15,622 bases of DNA from Caldifarciminota bacterium (GTDB taxonomy: Bacteria > Hydrothermota > Hydrothermia > B15-G9 > WFZT01), in NCBI GenBank assembly GCA_026986235.1, contig JALSOY010000067.1, positions 1-15,622 of the forward strand, read 5' to 3'. The position numbers and the translations under genes are program-made. Shown here in pieces: positions 6,451 through 13,675 of this stretch (within the stretch, counting starts at the first letter, position 1; the number at the start of each line of letters is the position of its first letter). The notes below the pieces were generated by a model. That model did not search any database and was not told the DNA's origin. It worked only from the letters and a program-made list of their open reading frames with translations.

Positions 6451-7232
6451 AAATTTTGATAAAAGTGTCAGGAAAAATGACGAAAAAGGTGAACTTCCTC
6501 CCCATAGCGGAGGAGGCCGGAGAGTTGAAAGAAAGGGGGCACCAGGTCGTGATCGTCCACGGAGGAGGCAACGAGATAACAGAGATGCTCGATAAGCTGG
6601 GTGTTCAAACGAAGTTTGTGAACGGTCTCAGGGTGACGACAAAGGAGGTGTTAAATGTCGTTGAAATGGTTCTCTGCGGCACGGTCAACAAGAGACTCGT
6701 CAGCACCATGCAGGAGGCAGGTGTACCATCAATAGGTATTTCGGGCAAGGACGGTAATTTTATTGAAGCAGAGATGCACGACCCGGAACTGGGCTATGTC
6801 GGAAGGATAAAAAGGGTTAATACCGCCATAGTGGAAAACATCCTTAACGCCGGGTATGTTCCCGTTATAGCCCCTGTGGGTTCAGACAGATACGGGAATA
6901 CACTCAACATAAATGCCGACACCGTGGCGTCCCATGTAGCTGGGGCCCTCGGTGTGGAACATCTATTTCTGATAACGGATGTCCCCGGAATTATCGACGG
7001 ATCCGGAAATATCATTGACACCATCACTCTCGATGAGATAGACGAGCTGCAGTCAGCAGATTTTATCAAAGGTGGAATGATACCCAAGCTCCAGGCGGCC
7101 CGCAATTCCCTGATGATGGGTACAGAGTTTGTCCACATAATCAACTGGACCGGTAAGGGATCCATTAAGGGTCAGATAATGGACATGGCAAGGGGAACCA
7201 CTTTAAGGAGGAGTTACTCATGGGTGATGTAG
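6447..7232 (+). CDS. argB: Acetylglutamate kinase
   Basis: Second step of arginine synthesis: phosphorylation of N-acetylglutamate by ATP, giving the ArgC substrate. The 261 residues lack the long N-terminal helix seen in many arginine-inhibited hexameric ArgB proteins. The amino acid kinase fold shows an ATP-site lysine K6, VHGGG at 37-41, NGLRVT at 59-64, GISGKDG at 97-103, NINAD at 154-158 and GGMIPK at 209-214. Two usually strict positions differ: the family's K-x-G-G appears as KVSG, and the residue after HGGG is N42 where P is usual. The essential lysines and the NINAD and GGMxPK motifs are intact, so activity is expected. It overlaps argC by 4 bases and argG by 13. A relaxed or related N-acyl-glutamate or LysZ-like substrate cannot be excluded. 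Confidence 0.92.
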   Translation: MKILIKVSGKMTKKVNFLPIAEEAGELKERGHQVVIVHGGGNEITEMLDKLGVQTKFVNGLRVTTKEVLNVVEMVLCGTVNKRLVSTMQEAGVPSIGISGKDGNFIEAEMHDPELGYVGRIKRVNTAIVENILNAGYVPVIAPVGSDRYGNTLNINADTVASHVAGALGVEHLFLITDVPGIIDGSGNIIDTITLDEIDELQSADFIKGGMIPKLQAARNSLMMGTEFVHIINWTGKGSIKGQIMDMARGTTLRRSYSWVM

Positions 7233-8398
7233 TTCTTGCTTACTCTGGAGGTCTTGATACATCCACGGCGATAAAGTGGATTGAGGAAAAGTACGGTCTC
7301 GGAGTAATTGCTGTAACCATAGATGTTGGGCAGGGAGAGGATCTCGAGAAGATCAAAGATAAGGCAATAAAGATTGGCGCTAAAAAGGTGTATGTTTTTG
7401 ACAAAAAAGAGGAGTTTGTCAATGAATTTGTGATTCCTGCGCTGAGGGCGAACGCACTTTACGAGGGTGTCTATCCCCTGATAAGCTCACTTTCCAGACC
7501 CCTGATTGCCAGGACTATCGTTGAAGTGGCGAGAAAAGAGGGAGCCGTGGCCGTTGCACACGGATGCACGGGAAAGGGTAACGATCAGGTAAGGTTTGAT
7601 GTGTCATTTAACATTCTTGCCCCGGATTTGAAGGTTATCGCCCCCATCAGGGAGTGGGGCTTTTCGAGGGACGAGCTGATAGATTATGCAAAGAAGAAAG
7701 GAGTGCCTGTGCCTGTTACGAAAAAGAGTCCTTACTCCATAGATTTCAATGTCTGGGGCAGATCTATTGAGGCAGGTGTTCTTGAAGATCCCTATGTGGA
7801 ACCCCCTGAGGATGCCTTTGTTATGACCGTGTCTCCTGAAAAGGCGCCGGATAAGCCCACTTATGTGGAGGTTGATTTTGAAAAGGGGATTCCCGTGGCT
7901 GTTGATGGCAAGAAGATGTCTCCCCTGGAGGTTATTCAGCTTTTGAACCGGATCGGTGGAGAGAACGGTTTTGGTAGGATAGACCACATTGAGAGCAGGC
8001 TTGTGGGGATAAAGTCAAGGGAGGTCTATGAGGCACCGGGCGCTCTCAGTTTAATAGAGGCCCACAGGGCACTCGAGTATCTCACACTGCCGAAAGAGCT
8101 GATTTTTATAAAGCAAAACCTGTCCAATTATTATGCGAGACTCGTTTACTTTGGTCAGTGGTTTTCTCCCATGAGGGAGGCGATTGATGCCTTTATGGAA
8201 AAAACTCAGGAGCATGTGACGGGAACCGTAAGACTCAAGTATTACAGGGGGAGTATGAAAGTAGTGGGTAGGAAGTCACCTGAATCCTTGTACAGGGAGG
8301 AGCTTGCAACATACAGCGAGGGTGATAAGTTTGATCACAGGGCATCAGAGGGGTTTATAAAGATTTACGGACTTGACCTGGTGCTTTACGAGAATTAG
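7220..8398 (+). CDS. argG: Argininosuccinate synthase
   Basis: Joins citrulline and aspartate, using ATP, in the penultimate step of arginine synthesis. The 392 residues are close to the family norm of about 400. The ATP pyrophosphatase loop AYSGGLDTS is at residues 7-15. The citrulline/aspartate region reads AHGCTGKGNDQVRF near 114-127. IAPIREW, KSPYSIDFNVWGRSIEAG and EAPGALSLIEAHRALEYLTL are further signatures. ATG 7220 has a very strong ribosome site, AAGGAGGAG at 7205-7213, inside argB, suggesting high independent initiation despite the 13-base overlap. It is the last gene before the GC-rich hairpin at 8413-8451. Argininosuccinate lyase (argH) is not adjacent. Confidence 0.97.
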   Translation: MGDVVLAYSGGLDTSTAIKWIEEKYGLGVIAVTIDVGQGEDLEKIKDKAIKIGAKKVYVFDKKEEFVNEFVIPALRANALYEGVYPLISSLSRPLIARTIVEVARKEGAVAVAHGCTGKGNDQVRFDVSFNILAPDLKVIAPIREWGFSRDELIDYAKKKGVPVPVTKKSPYSIDFNVWGRSIEAGVLEDPYVEPPEDAFVMTVSPEKAPDKPTYVEVDFEKGIPVAVDGKKMSPLEVIQLLNRIGGENGFGRIDHIESRLVGIKSREVYEAPGALSLIEAHRALEYLTLPKELIFIKQNLSNYYARLVYFGQWFSPMREAIDAFMEKTQEHVTGTVRLKYYRGSMKVVGRKSPESLYREELATYSEGDKFDHRASEGFIKIYGLDLVLYEN

Positions 8399-8412
8399 CA
8401 CTGCCTCCTTCA

Positions 8413-8451
8413 GGTGGTGAGGGGCGCCGCGAAGCGGCGCCCCTCACCATC
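8413..8451 (+). terminator. GC-rich hairpin ending the argCBG operon
   Basis: Arms GGTGAGGGGCGCCGC (8416-8430) and GCGGCGCCCCTCACC (8434-8448) are exact reverse complements around a GAA loop. Pairing extends outward to 8413 and 8451 with one G-T pair, for about 18 pairs. It lies 15 bases after the argG stop. No T run follows, so it is a U-less terminator or an mRNA 3'-end stabiliser rather than a textbook intrinsic terminator. About 82 % GC in 8416-8448 contrasts with the AT-rich DNA that follows. Confidence 0.7.
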
Positions 8452-8716
8452 ACATATGCCCCACAAACATAAAATATACCCAATTTTTAAAAAGAGTCCC
8501 TCCTGAAGTTCACATACGATTTTCCTGTCAGAATCCCGGGTCTTTCTCTTTAAAAATTCTGAAAAGTAATTTTTGATTTTGTATCACGAAAAAACATATC
8601 AACTGTCTGTGTTCAAGCCTAATCCAGATATTGGTTAACTGTGAAATTTTACAGAGAAACCGTGTCTTTTTCTGATGGAATGAATGGAAAGAATTGTGCG
8701 GGAAATACAATTTTGA
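8452..8716. other. AT-rich intergenic spacer between argG and recF
   Basis: About 265 bases with no convincing gene on either strand. It holds a weak AT inverted repeat (AAAAATT 8552-8558 with AATTTTT 8568-8574) and a 16-base near-palindrome CTGTGAAATTTTACAG (8639-8654, 7 of 8 pairs). No DnaA-box cluster, tRNA or riboswitch was seen. A GTG-initiated open frame from 8641 runs into recF, but it adds 39 residues foreign to RecF and crosses the promoter. Confidence 0.6.
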
Positions 8717-8745
8717 TTGAATTTTCAGCGATTTTGTGGTATAAT
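8717..8745 (+). promoter_or_regulatory. Extended -10 promoter of the recF-rlmD unit
   Basis: -35 TTGAAT (8717-8722), 17-base spacer, -10 TATAAT (8740-8745) preceded by TGG (an extended -10 TGn). The start would fall near 8752, only about six bases before the recF ATG at 8758. No Shine-Dalgarno lies between, so the recF message is predicted to be leaderless or nearly so. Confidence 0.75.
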
Positions 8746-8757
8746 CTAAATCTCGTT

Positions 8758-9801
8758 ATGCAGATTTCCCGGATTTTTCTCCATAATTTCAGAAACTATG
8801 AGCGGTGTACTTTTGAGTTTGAGTCCGGTATCAATGTTATAGTTGGGCCCAACGGGATTGGTAAAACCAATCTGCTTGAGGGAATTGCGTACCTTTCCAT
8901 GGCCAGATCCTTCCGGGGGGTGAAGGATTCCGAACTCGTGAGATGGGGACAGAGAGGATTTGATTTAAAGGGAGTTGTGGAGAGTTCTTTTACGAATCAT
9001 CTTCTTGAAGTGCACTACCATGACGGCAGGAAAAACTTTCTTATCGATGGCAAGAAGGTTGATACATTTGGCGATATTTTTAAGTTTTTTGTAGCCCTTG
9101 TGGTAACGGCAAGGGATCAGGGGATCGTTGATGGTCCGCCGGAAGAGAGGAGGAGGAATCTGGATTATTTCGGAAGTTATTATGATCCCGCCTATTACCA
9201 GCTTCTTATGGATTACAGAAAGGCGTTAAAGGAGAAGAACGCACTCCTGAAAAAAAATCCCCCTATAGAGCATGTGATACCGTGGAATTTGAAACTCCTT
9301 GAGATTGGTGAGGAGATCGTGTCCGCAAGGGAAAGGTTACTCAGGATGATAGAAAATATACTGAATCTGAAGATCAGGGACCTCGGACTTGAAGGCACGG
9401 TGGAGTTCATCTATGAGCCCTCAATCGAGGGGCTTAAAAACTACACAAAGGATCTGTATGAAGAGGAGAGGAGGGTGGGGCATTCCCTTTCTGGCCCCCA
9501 CAGGGACAGGATCACCCTGAGCTACATGGGGTACCCCGTGAATGTGTCGGCGTCGGAGGGGCAAAAGAGGCTGATTCTTCTGGGATTGATCCTTACGGAG
9601 AGGGAGATTCTGGGTGACAGGATGGGTGAGGTGCCGGTCCTGATTCTTGACGAACCCATGAGTGTTCTCGGTGAAGATAAGATTTCCATGGTAATTTCCA
9701 GTTTAAATGGTCAGGTATTTATCTCCTCCGTCAGGCACATACCGGGATTCAGGGCGATTGAGCCGGGATTGGTGAGGCAGGGAATTTATGGAAAGAATTG
9801 A
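8758..9801 (+). CDS. recF: DNA replication and repair protein RecF
   Basis: ABC-type SMC-like ATPase that helps load RecA at gapped DNA. From ATG 8758 it has 347 residues, near the family norm. It starts MQISRIFLHNFRNYE, the classic RecF beginning (I-x-x-L-x-x-F-R-N-Y). Walker A is GPNGIGKT at 30-37. The middle holds RNLDYFGSYYDPAYY. The C-terminal signature is SEGQKR, and Walker B is VPVLILDEPMSVLGE. GPHRD is also typical. The start is fixed by the N-terminal family sequence; the longer GTG frame from 8641 would cross the promoter. The last 14 bases overlap the DUF721 gene. The recF-DUF721-gyrB order is also known from actinobacteria, but dnaA and dnaN are not adjacent here. Confidence 0.95.
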   Translation: MQISRIFLHNFRNYERCTFEFESGINVIVGPNGIGKTNLLEGIAYLSMARSFRGVKDSELVRWGQRGFDLKGVVESSFTNHLLEVHYHDGRKNFLIDGKKVDTFGDIFKFFVALVVTARDQGIVDGPPEERRRNLDYFGSYYDPAYYQLLMDYRKALKEKNALLKKNPPIEHVIPWNLKLLEIGEEIVSARERLLRMIENILNLKIRDLGLEGTVEFIYEPSIEGLKNYTKDLYEEERRVGHSLSGPHRDRITLSYMGYPVNVSASEGQKRLILLGLILTEREILGDRMGEVPVLILDEPMSVLGEDKISMVISSLNGQVFISSVRHIPGFRAIEPGLVRQGIYGKN

Positions 9802-10081
9802 CAGGACTCTTGAGGCCGTTTTGAAGAAAATCGGCCTCTGGAAGAAGTACGAAGGGCAGGTGTTTGTTCAGAAATTCAATGAGGAATATCCGAAGAAGTT
9901 CAATTACAATATAGAGGCAACCGATTTTAAGAAGGGTATTCTTGTAGTCGGTGTTAAACATCCAGCCTTAATGAGTAACCTGTTGATGATGAAGCCTGCT
10001 ATTTTAAAGGAACTCAGGGAGAAATTTGGTGTGGATGTGAGGGACATAAAATTTAGGAGGATGAAGAGTAGAGATGAGTGA
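9788..10081 (+). CDS. DUF721 / DciA-like protein
   Basis: Small basic protein of 97 residues with the DUF721 fold: an N-terminal helix (IDRTLEAVLKKIGLWKKYEG), a central strand pair with GILVVGVKHPALMSNLLMM, then a helix and KFGVDVRDIKFRRM. The L-x-V-x-V-x-x-x-A-x-x-x-x-L pattern followed by a helix and a final I-x-F strand is the family's mark. In bacteria lacking DnaC or DnaI, DciA proteins interact with and help load the replicative helicase DnaB. Its place between recF and gyrB, as in actinobacteria, supports a replication role. It overlaps recF by 14 bases and gyrB by 8. Family membership is inferred from pattern; divergence is high. Confidence 0.8.
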   Translation: MERIDRTLEAVLKKIGLWKKYEGQVFVQKFNEEYPKKFNYNIEATDFKKGILVVGVKHPALMSNLLMMKPAILKELREKFGVDVRDIKFRRMKSRDE

Positions 10082-11963
10082 GAAATACACTGCTTCTGAC
10101 ATAAAGGTGTTGAAGGGTCTTGAGGGCGTGAGAAGGCGCCCTGCCATGTACATTGGTGATATAGGTAAAAGGGGATTGCACCACCTCGTTTTTGAAATTG
10201 TTGACAACGCCATTGATGAAGCCCTTGCAGGTTACTGTAAAAACATTTTTGTTACCATAAACGACGATGGAAGTGTGAGTGTTGAGGACGATGGAAGAGG
10301 GATCCCCGTGGATATCCATCCGGAGCTTGGAATTCCGGCTGTTGAGGTGGTTTTCACGCAGCTGCATGCCGGTGGTAAATTTGACTCCAAGGTGTATCAA
10401 ATATCCGGTGGTCTCCACGGAGTGGGAGCCTCGGTCGTAAATGCACTATCAGAGTGGCTTGTAGTTGAGATTAGGCGCGATGGAAAAGTCTATAGACTCA
10501 GATTTAAAAAGGGGGAAAAGGTTGGAGAAATGGAGGTGGAGGATACAGAGGAAGAAAGGACGGGGACAAAGGTCACATTCAAGCCAGATCCTGATGTATT
10601 CAAGGTCACGCGGTTTGAGTTTGAAATCCTGAGAGACAGGCTCAGGGAACTTGCGTTTCTCATCCCGGGCGTAAGGATCGTAGTTGAGGACAGGAGAAGC
10701 AACAGGCGTGAAGAGTTTCACTACGAGGGTGGATTAAAGGAGTTTGTACGGTATCTGGATGAGGCGAGGGAGCCCATTCACGATCCCTTCTATATGAAGG
10801 CAGCCAAAAATGGGACCGAGATAGAGATTGCCCTCGAATACAATACGGGATTTGTAGAGACTATTTTGAGCTTTGCAAACACAATTAATACCCACGAGGG
10901 CGGGACCCATTTGACGGGATTTAAGTCTGCTCTGACAAAGGCCCTCAACGATTATGGAAAGAGGACCGGACTGTTGAAAAAGTATAGTCTTGGAGGAGAC
11001 GATGTAAGGGAGGGATTAACCGCAGTAATACATGTGAAACTCAAAGATCCCCAGTTTGAGGGTCAGACGAAGACGAAGCTTGGCAACGGTTATGTCGAGG
11101 GACTCGTGAGGAGTCTCTTTTACGAAAGGTTTATGAGGTTTCTCGAGGAGAACCCTCGAGTTGCCCAGAAGATCATAGAGAAGGCCACCCTTGCAGCCAA
11201 GTCCCGTGAGGCAGCAAGAAAGGCAAGAGAGCTTACGAGAAGGAAGAGTTTTCTTGAATCAGATTCTCTTCCTGGTAAGCTTGCAGACTGTTCGTCAAGG
11301 GACCCATCAGTGTCGGAACTTTTCATCGTTGAAGGTGAATCCGCCGGTGGATCAGCCAAACAGGGCAGGAATCGGGAATTTCAGGCTATCCTGCCACTGA
11401 AGGGGAAGATCCTGAATGTTGAAAAGGCCCGACTTGATAAGGCCCTATCAAACGAGGAGATAAAAACCATCATTTCTGCCATTGGATCAGGTCTGAAGGA
11501 AGAGTGTGACCCCGCAAAGGCAAGATACCATAAGATTATCATTATGACAGACGCAGATGTTGACGGCTCTCACATCAGGACTCTCCTTCTGACTTTCTTT
11601 TACAGGCTCATGAAACCTCTTATCGATGCTGGATTCATTTACATTGCACAGCCACCACTGTACAGGGTCCAGAAAGGTAAAAAGGTCTGGTACCTGCACT
11701 CCGACGAAGAGCTCGAAGAACTCCTTGAAGAGTTAGGAGAAGAAAAGGTCACCATACAGAGATATAAGGGCCTCGGTGAGATGAACCCGGAGCAGCTGTG
11801 GGAGACCACCATGGATCCTGAAAGGAGGGTCCTAAAACGAGTTACTCTCGAAGATGCTGCCGAAGCAGATAAACTCTTCTCCATCCTTATGGGAGACAAA
11901 GTAGAACCAAGAAGAAGATTCATTCAGGAGAACGCAAAGAAGGTGGTCAACCTGGATGTCTGA
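10074..11963 (+). CDS. gyrB: DNA gyrase subunit B
   Basis: ATPase subunit of the type II topoisomerase that introduces negative supercoils; partner GyrA is not in the window. The 629 residues fit the compact GyrB form without the large insert of proteobacterial enzymes. The GHKL ATPase site includes EIVDNAIDEA (E41, N45), DDGRGIPV and GGLHGVGASVVNALS. The transducer QTK loop reads EGQTKTKLGN. The TOPRIM domain has EGESAGGSAKQGR and TDADVDGSHIRTL. The C-terminus ends IQENAKKVVNLDV, typical of GyrB. ATG 10074 overlaps the DUF721 gene by 8 bases, with AGGAGG at 10055-10060. ParE is the alternative; context and C-terminus favour GyrB. Confidence 0.95.
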   Translation: MSEKYTASDIKVLKGLEGVRRRPAMYIGDIGKRGLHHLVFEIVDNAIDEALAGYCKNIFVTINDDGSVSVEDDGRGIPVDIHPELGIPAVEVVFTQLHAGGKFDSKVYQISGGLHGVGASVVNALSEWLVVEIRRDGKVYRLRFKKGEKVGEMEVEDTEEERTGTKVTFKPDPDVFKVTRFEFEILRDRLRELAFLIPGVRIVVEDRRSNRREEFHYEGGLKEFVRYLDEAREPIHDPFYMKAAKNGTEIEIALEYNTGFVETILSFANTINTHEGGTHLTGFKSALTKALNDYGKRTGLLKKYSLGGDDVREGLTAVIHVKLKDPQFEGQTKTKLGNGYVEGLVRSLFYERFMRFLEENPRVAQKIIEKATLAAKSREAARKARELTRRKSFLESDSLPGKLADCSSRDPSVSELFIVEGESAGGSAKQGRNREFQAILPLKGKILNVEKARLDKALSNEEIKTIISAIGSGLKEECDPAKARYHKIIIMTDADVDGSHIRTLLLTFFYRLMKPLIDAGFIYIAQPPLYRVQKGKKVWYLHSDEELEELLEELGEEKVTIQRYKGLGEMNPEQLWETTMDPERRVLKRVTLEDAAEADKLFSILMGDKVEPRRRFIQENAKKVVNLDV

Positions 11964-13203
11964 ACTCCTGATTTTCAATATTGGTGAACTTGTAACTGCG
12001 GAGGGTGGTAGTGCCCTTCCACCTTCCCGTGTAAGGCTGAAAGTCTTTAAAGACGCCGGTATTTTTATTAAGAACGGTAGAATCTCTGACATTGGACCTT
12101 CCGGTGATCTTATAAAAAAGTACGGAAGCAGCTTTTCCATTGATGTGGATGGCATGGTCGTGGTTCCTGGATTTGTGGACCCCCATACACACCTTATTTA
12201 CGCAGGATGCAGACATGACGAGTTCCTCAGGAAACTACATGGTGAGAGTTATGTCGAAATTCTTAAAGAGGGTGGAGGAATAAACAGTACCGTGATGGCA
12301 ACGAGGGAAGCTGAAGAAGAGGCTCTCGTGGAACTTGCAAAGTACAGGGCAGACCTGATGCTTGCAGGTGGAACGACGACCGTTGAGATAAAGTCCGGTT
12401 ATGGTCTTGACTACCAGAACGAGAAAAAGATTTTAGAAGTGGCAAACAGGTTGAAAGATGAGGTTCCTCAGGACATTGTGGTAACATTCCTCGGGGCCCA
12501 CACGATACCTGTGGAGTTCAGAGACAGAAGAGAAGAATACTTGGAGCTCATTGTCAGCAGGATGCTTCCTGATTTTCGTCACCTTGCGGAGTTTACGGAT
12601 ATATTCGTTGAAGATGGAGCCTTTTCGCCTGACGAGGCAAGAGTCATTCTTAAAAAGGCGAAAGATCTTGGCTATGGCATAAAGGTCCACGCAGATCAGT
12701 TGAACGATCTTGGCGGTGGAGGTCTTGCAGCGGACTTTGGAGCTGTATCGGCAGAACATCTTGATTATGTGAGTTCAGAAAGCCTCAAAAAGATGAGTCA
12801 AAATGGCACTGTGGGAGTGTTGCTACCCACATCGACTTTCTTTATGAGGGGAAAGAGGCGTCCACCTGTAGAGCTATTCAGGCGTTACGATGTACCAATG
12901 GCACTTGCAACAGATCACAATCCGGGAACATCACCATATTATTCCATGCATAGTGCCATGGTTTTCGGGGTCCTGTACTTTGGCATGACTCCAGAAGAGG
13001 CATTTCTGGCCGCCACGCTCAACGCCGCTGCAAGTATCAACAGAGGAAATTTACTTGGTACGGTTGAGGTCGGTAAACAGGCTGATTTGCTCGTCCTCAA
13101 CACACATTCCTGGGTTCACCTGTTTTACGAGCCCGACAGGAATCCTGTAGAGGTTGTCATCAAAAGGGGTAGGATTGTTTATGAAAAAGGTCATCACTCT
13201 TAG
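11956..13203 (+). CDS. hutI: Imidazolonepropionase
   Basis: Amidohydrolase of histidine degradation: opens imidazolone-5-propionate to N-formimino-glutamate. The 415 residues match the family. Metal ligands are visible as H77 and H79 in PGFVDPHTHLIYAG, H245 in KVHADQL and D320 in ATDHNPG. The HutI-specific stretch from AGCRHDEFL through GGGINSTVMATREA binds substrate. SAEHLD stands where SADHLE is common, a mild change. ATG 11956 overlaps gyrB by 8 bases and has AAGGTGG at 11940-11946. No hutH, hutU or hutG is nearby, so the rest of the pathway must be elsewhere or the enzyme serves another imidazolone-type substrate. Family assignment is strong. Confidence 0.93.
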   Translation: MSELLIFNIGELVTAEGGSALPPSRVRLKVFKDAGIFIKNGRISDIGPSGDLIKKYGSSFSIDVDGMVVVPGFVDPHTHLIYAGCRHDEFLRKLHGESYVEILKEGGGINSTVMATREAEEEALVELAKYRADLMLAGGTTTVEIKSGYGLDYQNEKKILEVANRLKDEVPQDIVVTFLGAHTIPVEFRDRREEYLELIVSRMLPDFRHLAEFTDIFVEDGAFSPDEARVILKKAKDLGYGIKVHADQLNDLGGGGLAADFGAVSAEHLDYVSSESLKKMSQNGTVGVLLPTSTFFMRGKRRPPVELFRRYDVPMALATDHNPGTSPYYSMHSAMVFGVLYFGMTPEEAFLAATLNAAASINRGNLLGTVEVGKQADLLVLNTHSWVHLFYEPDRNPVEVVIKRGRIVYEKGHHS

Positions 13204-13675
13204 AATTTTTTCTTTTTTCATCCTTGTCCTGAGTGCCTGTACCTACTCTTTCTCCGGGTACTTCCCGTCACATCTGAAGAAAGTTTCCGTCCATGTCTTC
13301 CAGAACAAAACCATGATGTACGGCCTTGAGGGAACGGTAACGGAGTATTTTATTGAAAAAATCAGAGAGGATGGAAGGTTCAGGATCGTTCCGGATAACC
13401 AGGCAGGTATGATAATATCGGGCAGTGTGGTTGGATATAAAAAAATACCCTTTCGTTACGACGAAGGTGGAAATATTCAGGCTTACAACATTGAACTGAA
13501 GCTTGAGCTTGAGTTTTTTGACAGAATCAACGATAAGCCTTTTTTATCCAGGGCTACCTATACAGGTAACGGTACATTTGAAGTTGCCACAGAGTCCGAG
13601 GAGGAGGGAATTAAAAGGGCAGTTGAAGATATTTACTCAACGGTAATTCACAGATTATTTCAGGTGGCCTTTTGA
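13181..13675 (+). CDS. lptE: LptE-like LPS-assembly lipoprotein
   Basis: Predicted outer-membrane lipoprotein of 164 residues. A short basic N-terminus (MKKVITLR) and a hydrophobic stretch lead to the lipobox LSAC with the lipidated cysteine at residue 20. The mature start CTYSFSGYFPSHLKKVSVHV followed by FQNKT and LEGTVTEYF fits the LptE pattern. LptE plugs the LptD beta-barrel that inserts lipopolysaccharide. The later ISGSVVGYKKIPFRYD and the long beta-strand IELKLELEFFDR also fit. ATG 13181 is preferred to an upstream in-frame start at 13154, because it gives a clean signal peptide and has GGGGTAGG just upstream. It overlaps hutI by 23 bases and rlmD by 1. The family is poorly conserved, so the symbol is probable rather than certain. 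Confidence 0.8.
   Translation: MKKVITLRIFSFFILVLSACTYSFSGYFPSHLKKVSVHVFQNKTMMYGLEGTVTEYFIEKIREDGRFRIVPDNQAGMIISGSVVGYKKIPFRYDEGGNIQAYNIELKLELEFFDRINDKPFLSRATYTGNGTFEVATESEEEGIKRAVEDIYSTVIHRLFQVAF

Noticed and set aside
8528..8710. 60-codon antisense frame in the argG-recF spacer
   Set aside because: Biased composition typical of AT-rich non-coding DNA, no ribosome site and no recognisable domain.
8641..8757. Extended RecF N-terminus from GTG 8641
   Set aside because: The extra 39 residues do not belong to RecF, the added segment crosses the promoter at 8717-8745, and the family N-terminus begins exactly at ATG 8758.
8452..8757. Replication origin next to recF
   Set aside because: I looked for DnaA boxes of the TTATNCACA type on both strands and found no cluster; dnaA and dnaN are absent.
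13154..13180. Upstream in-frame start for the LptE-like protein
   Set aside because: It would add nine residues with no benefit to the signal peptide, whereas ATG 13181 has a nearby purine-rich ribosome site and a normal basic N-terminus.
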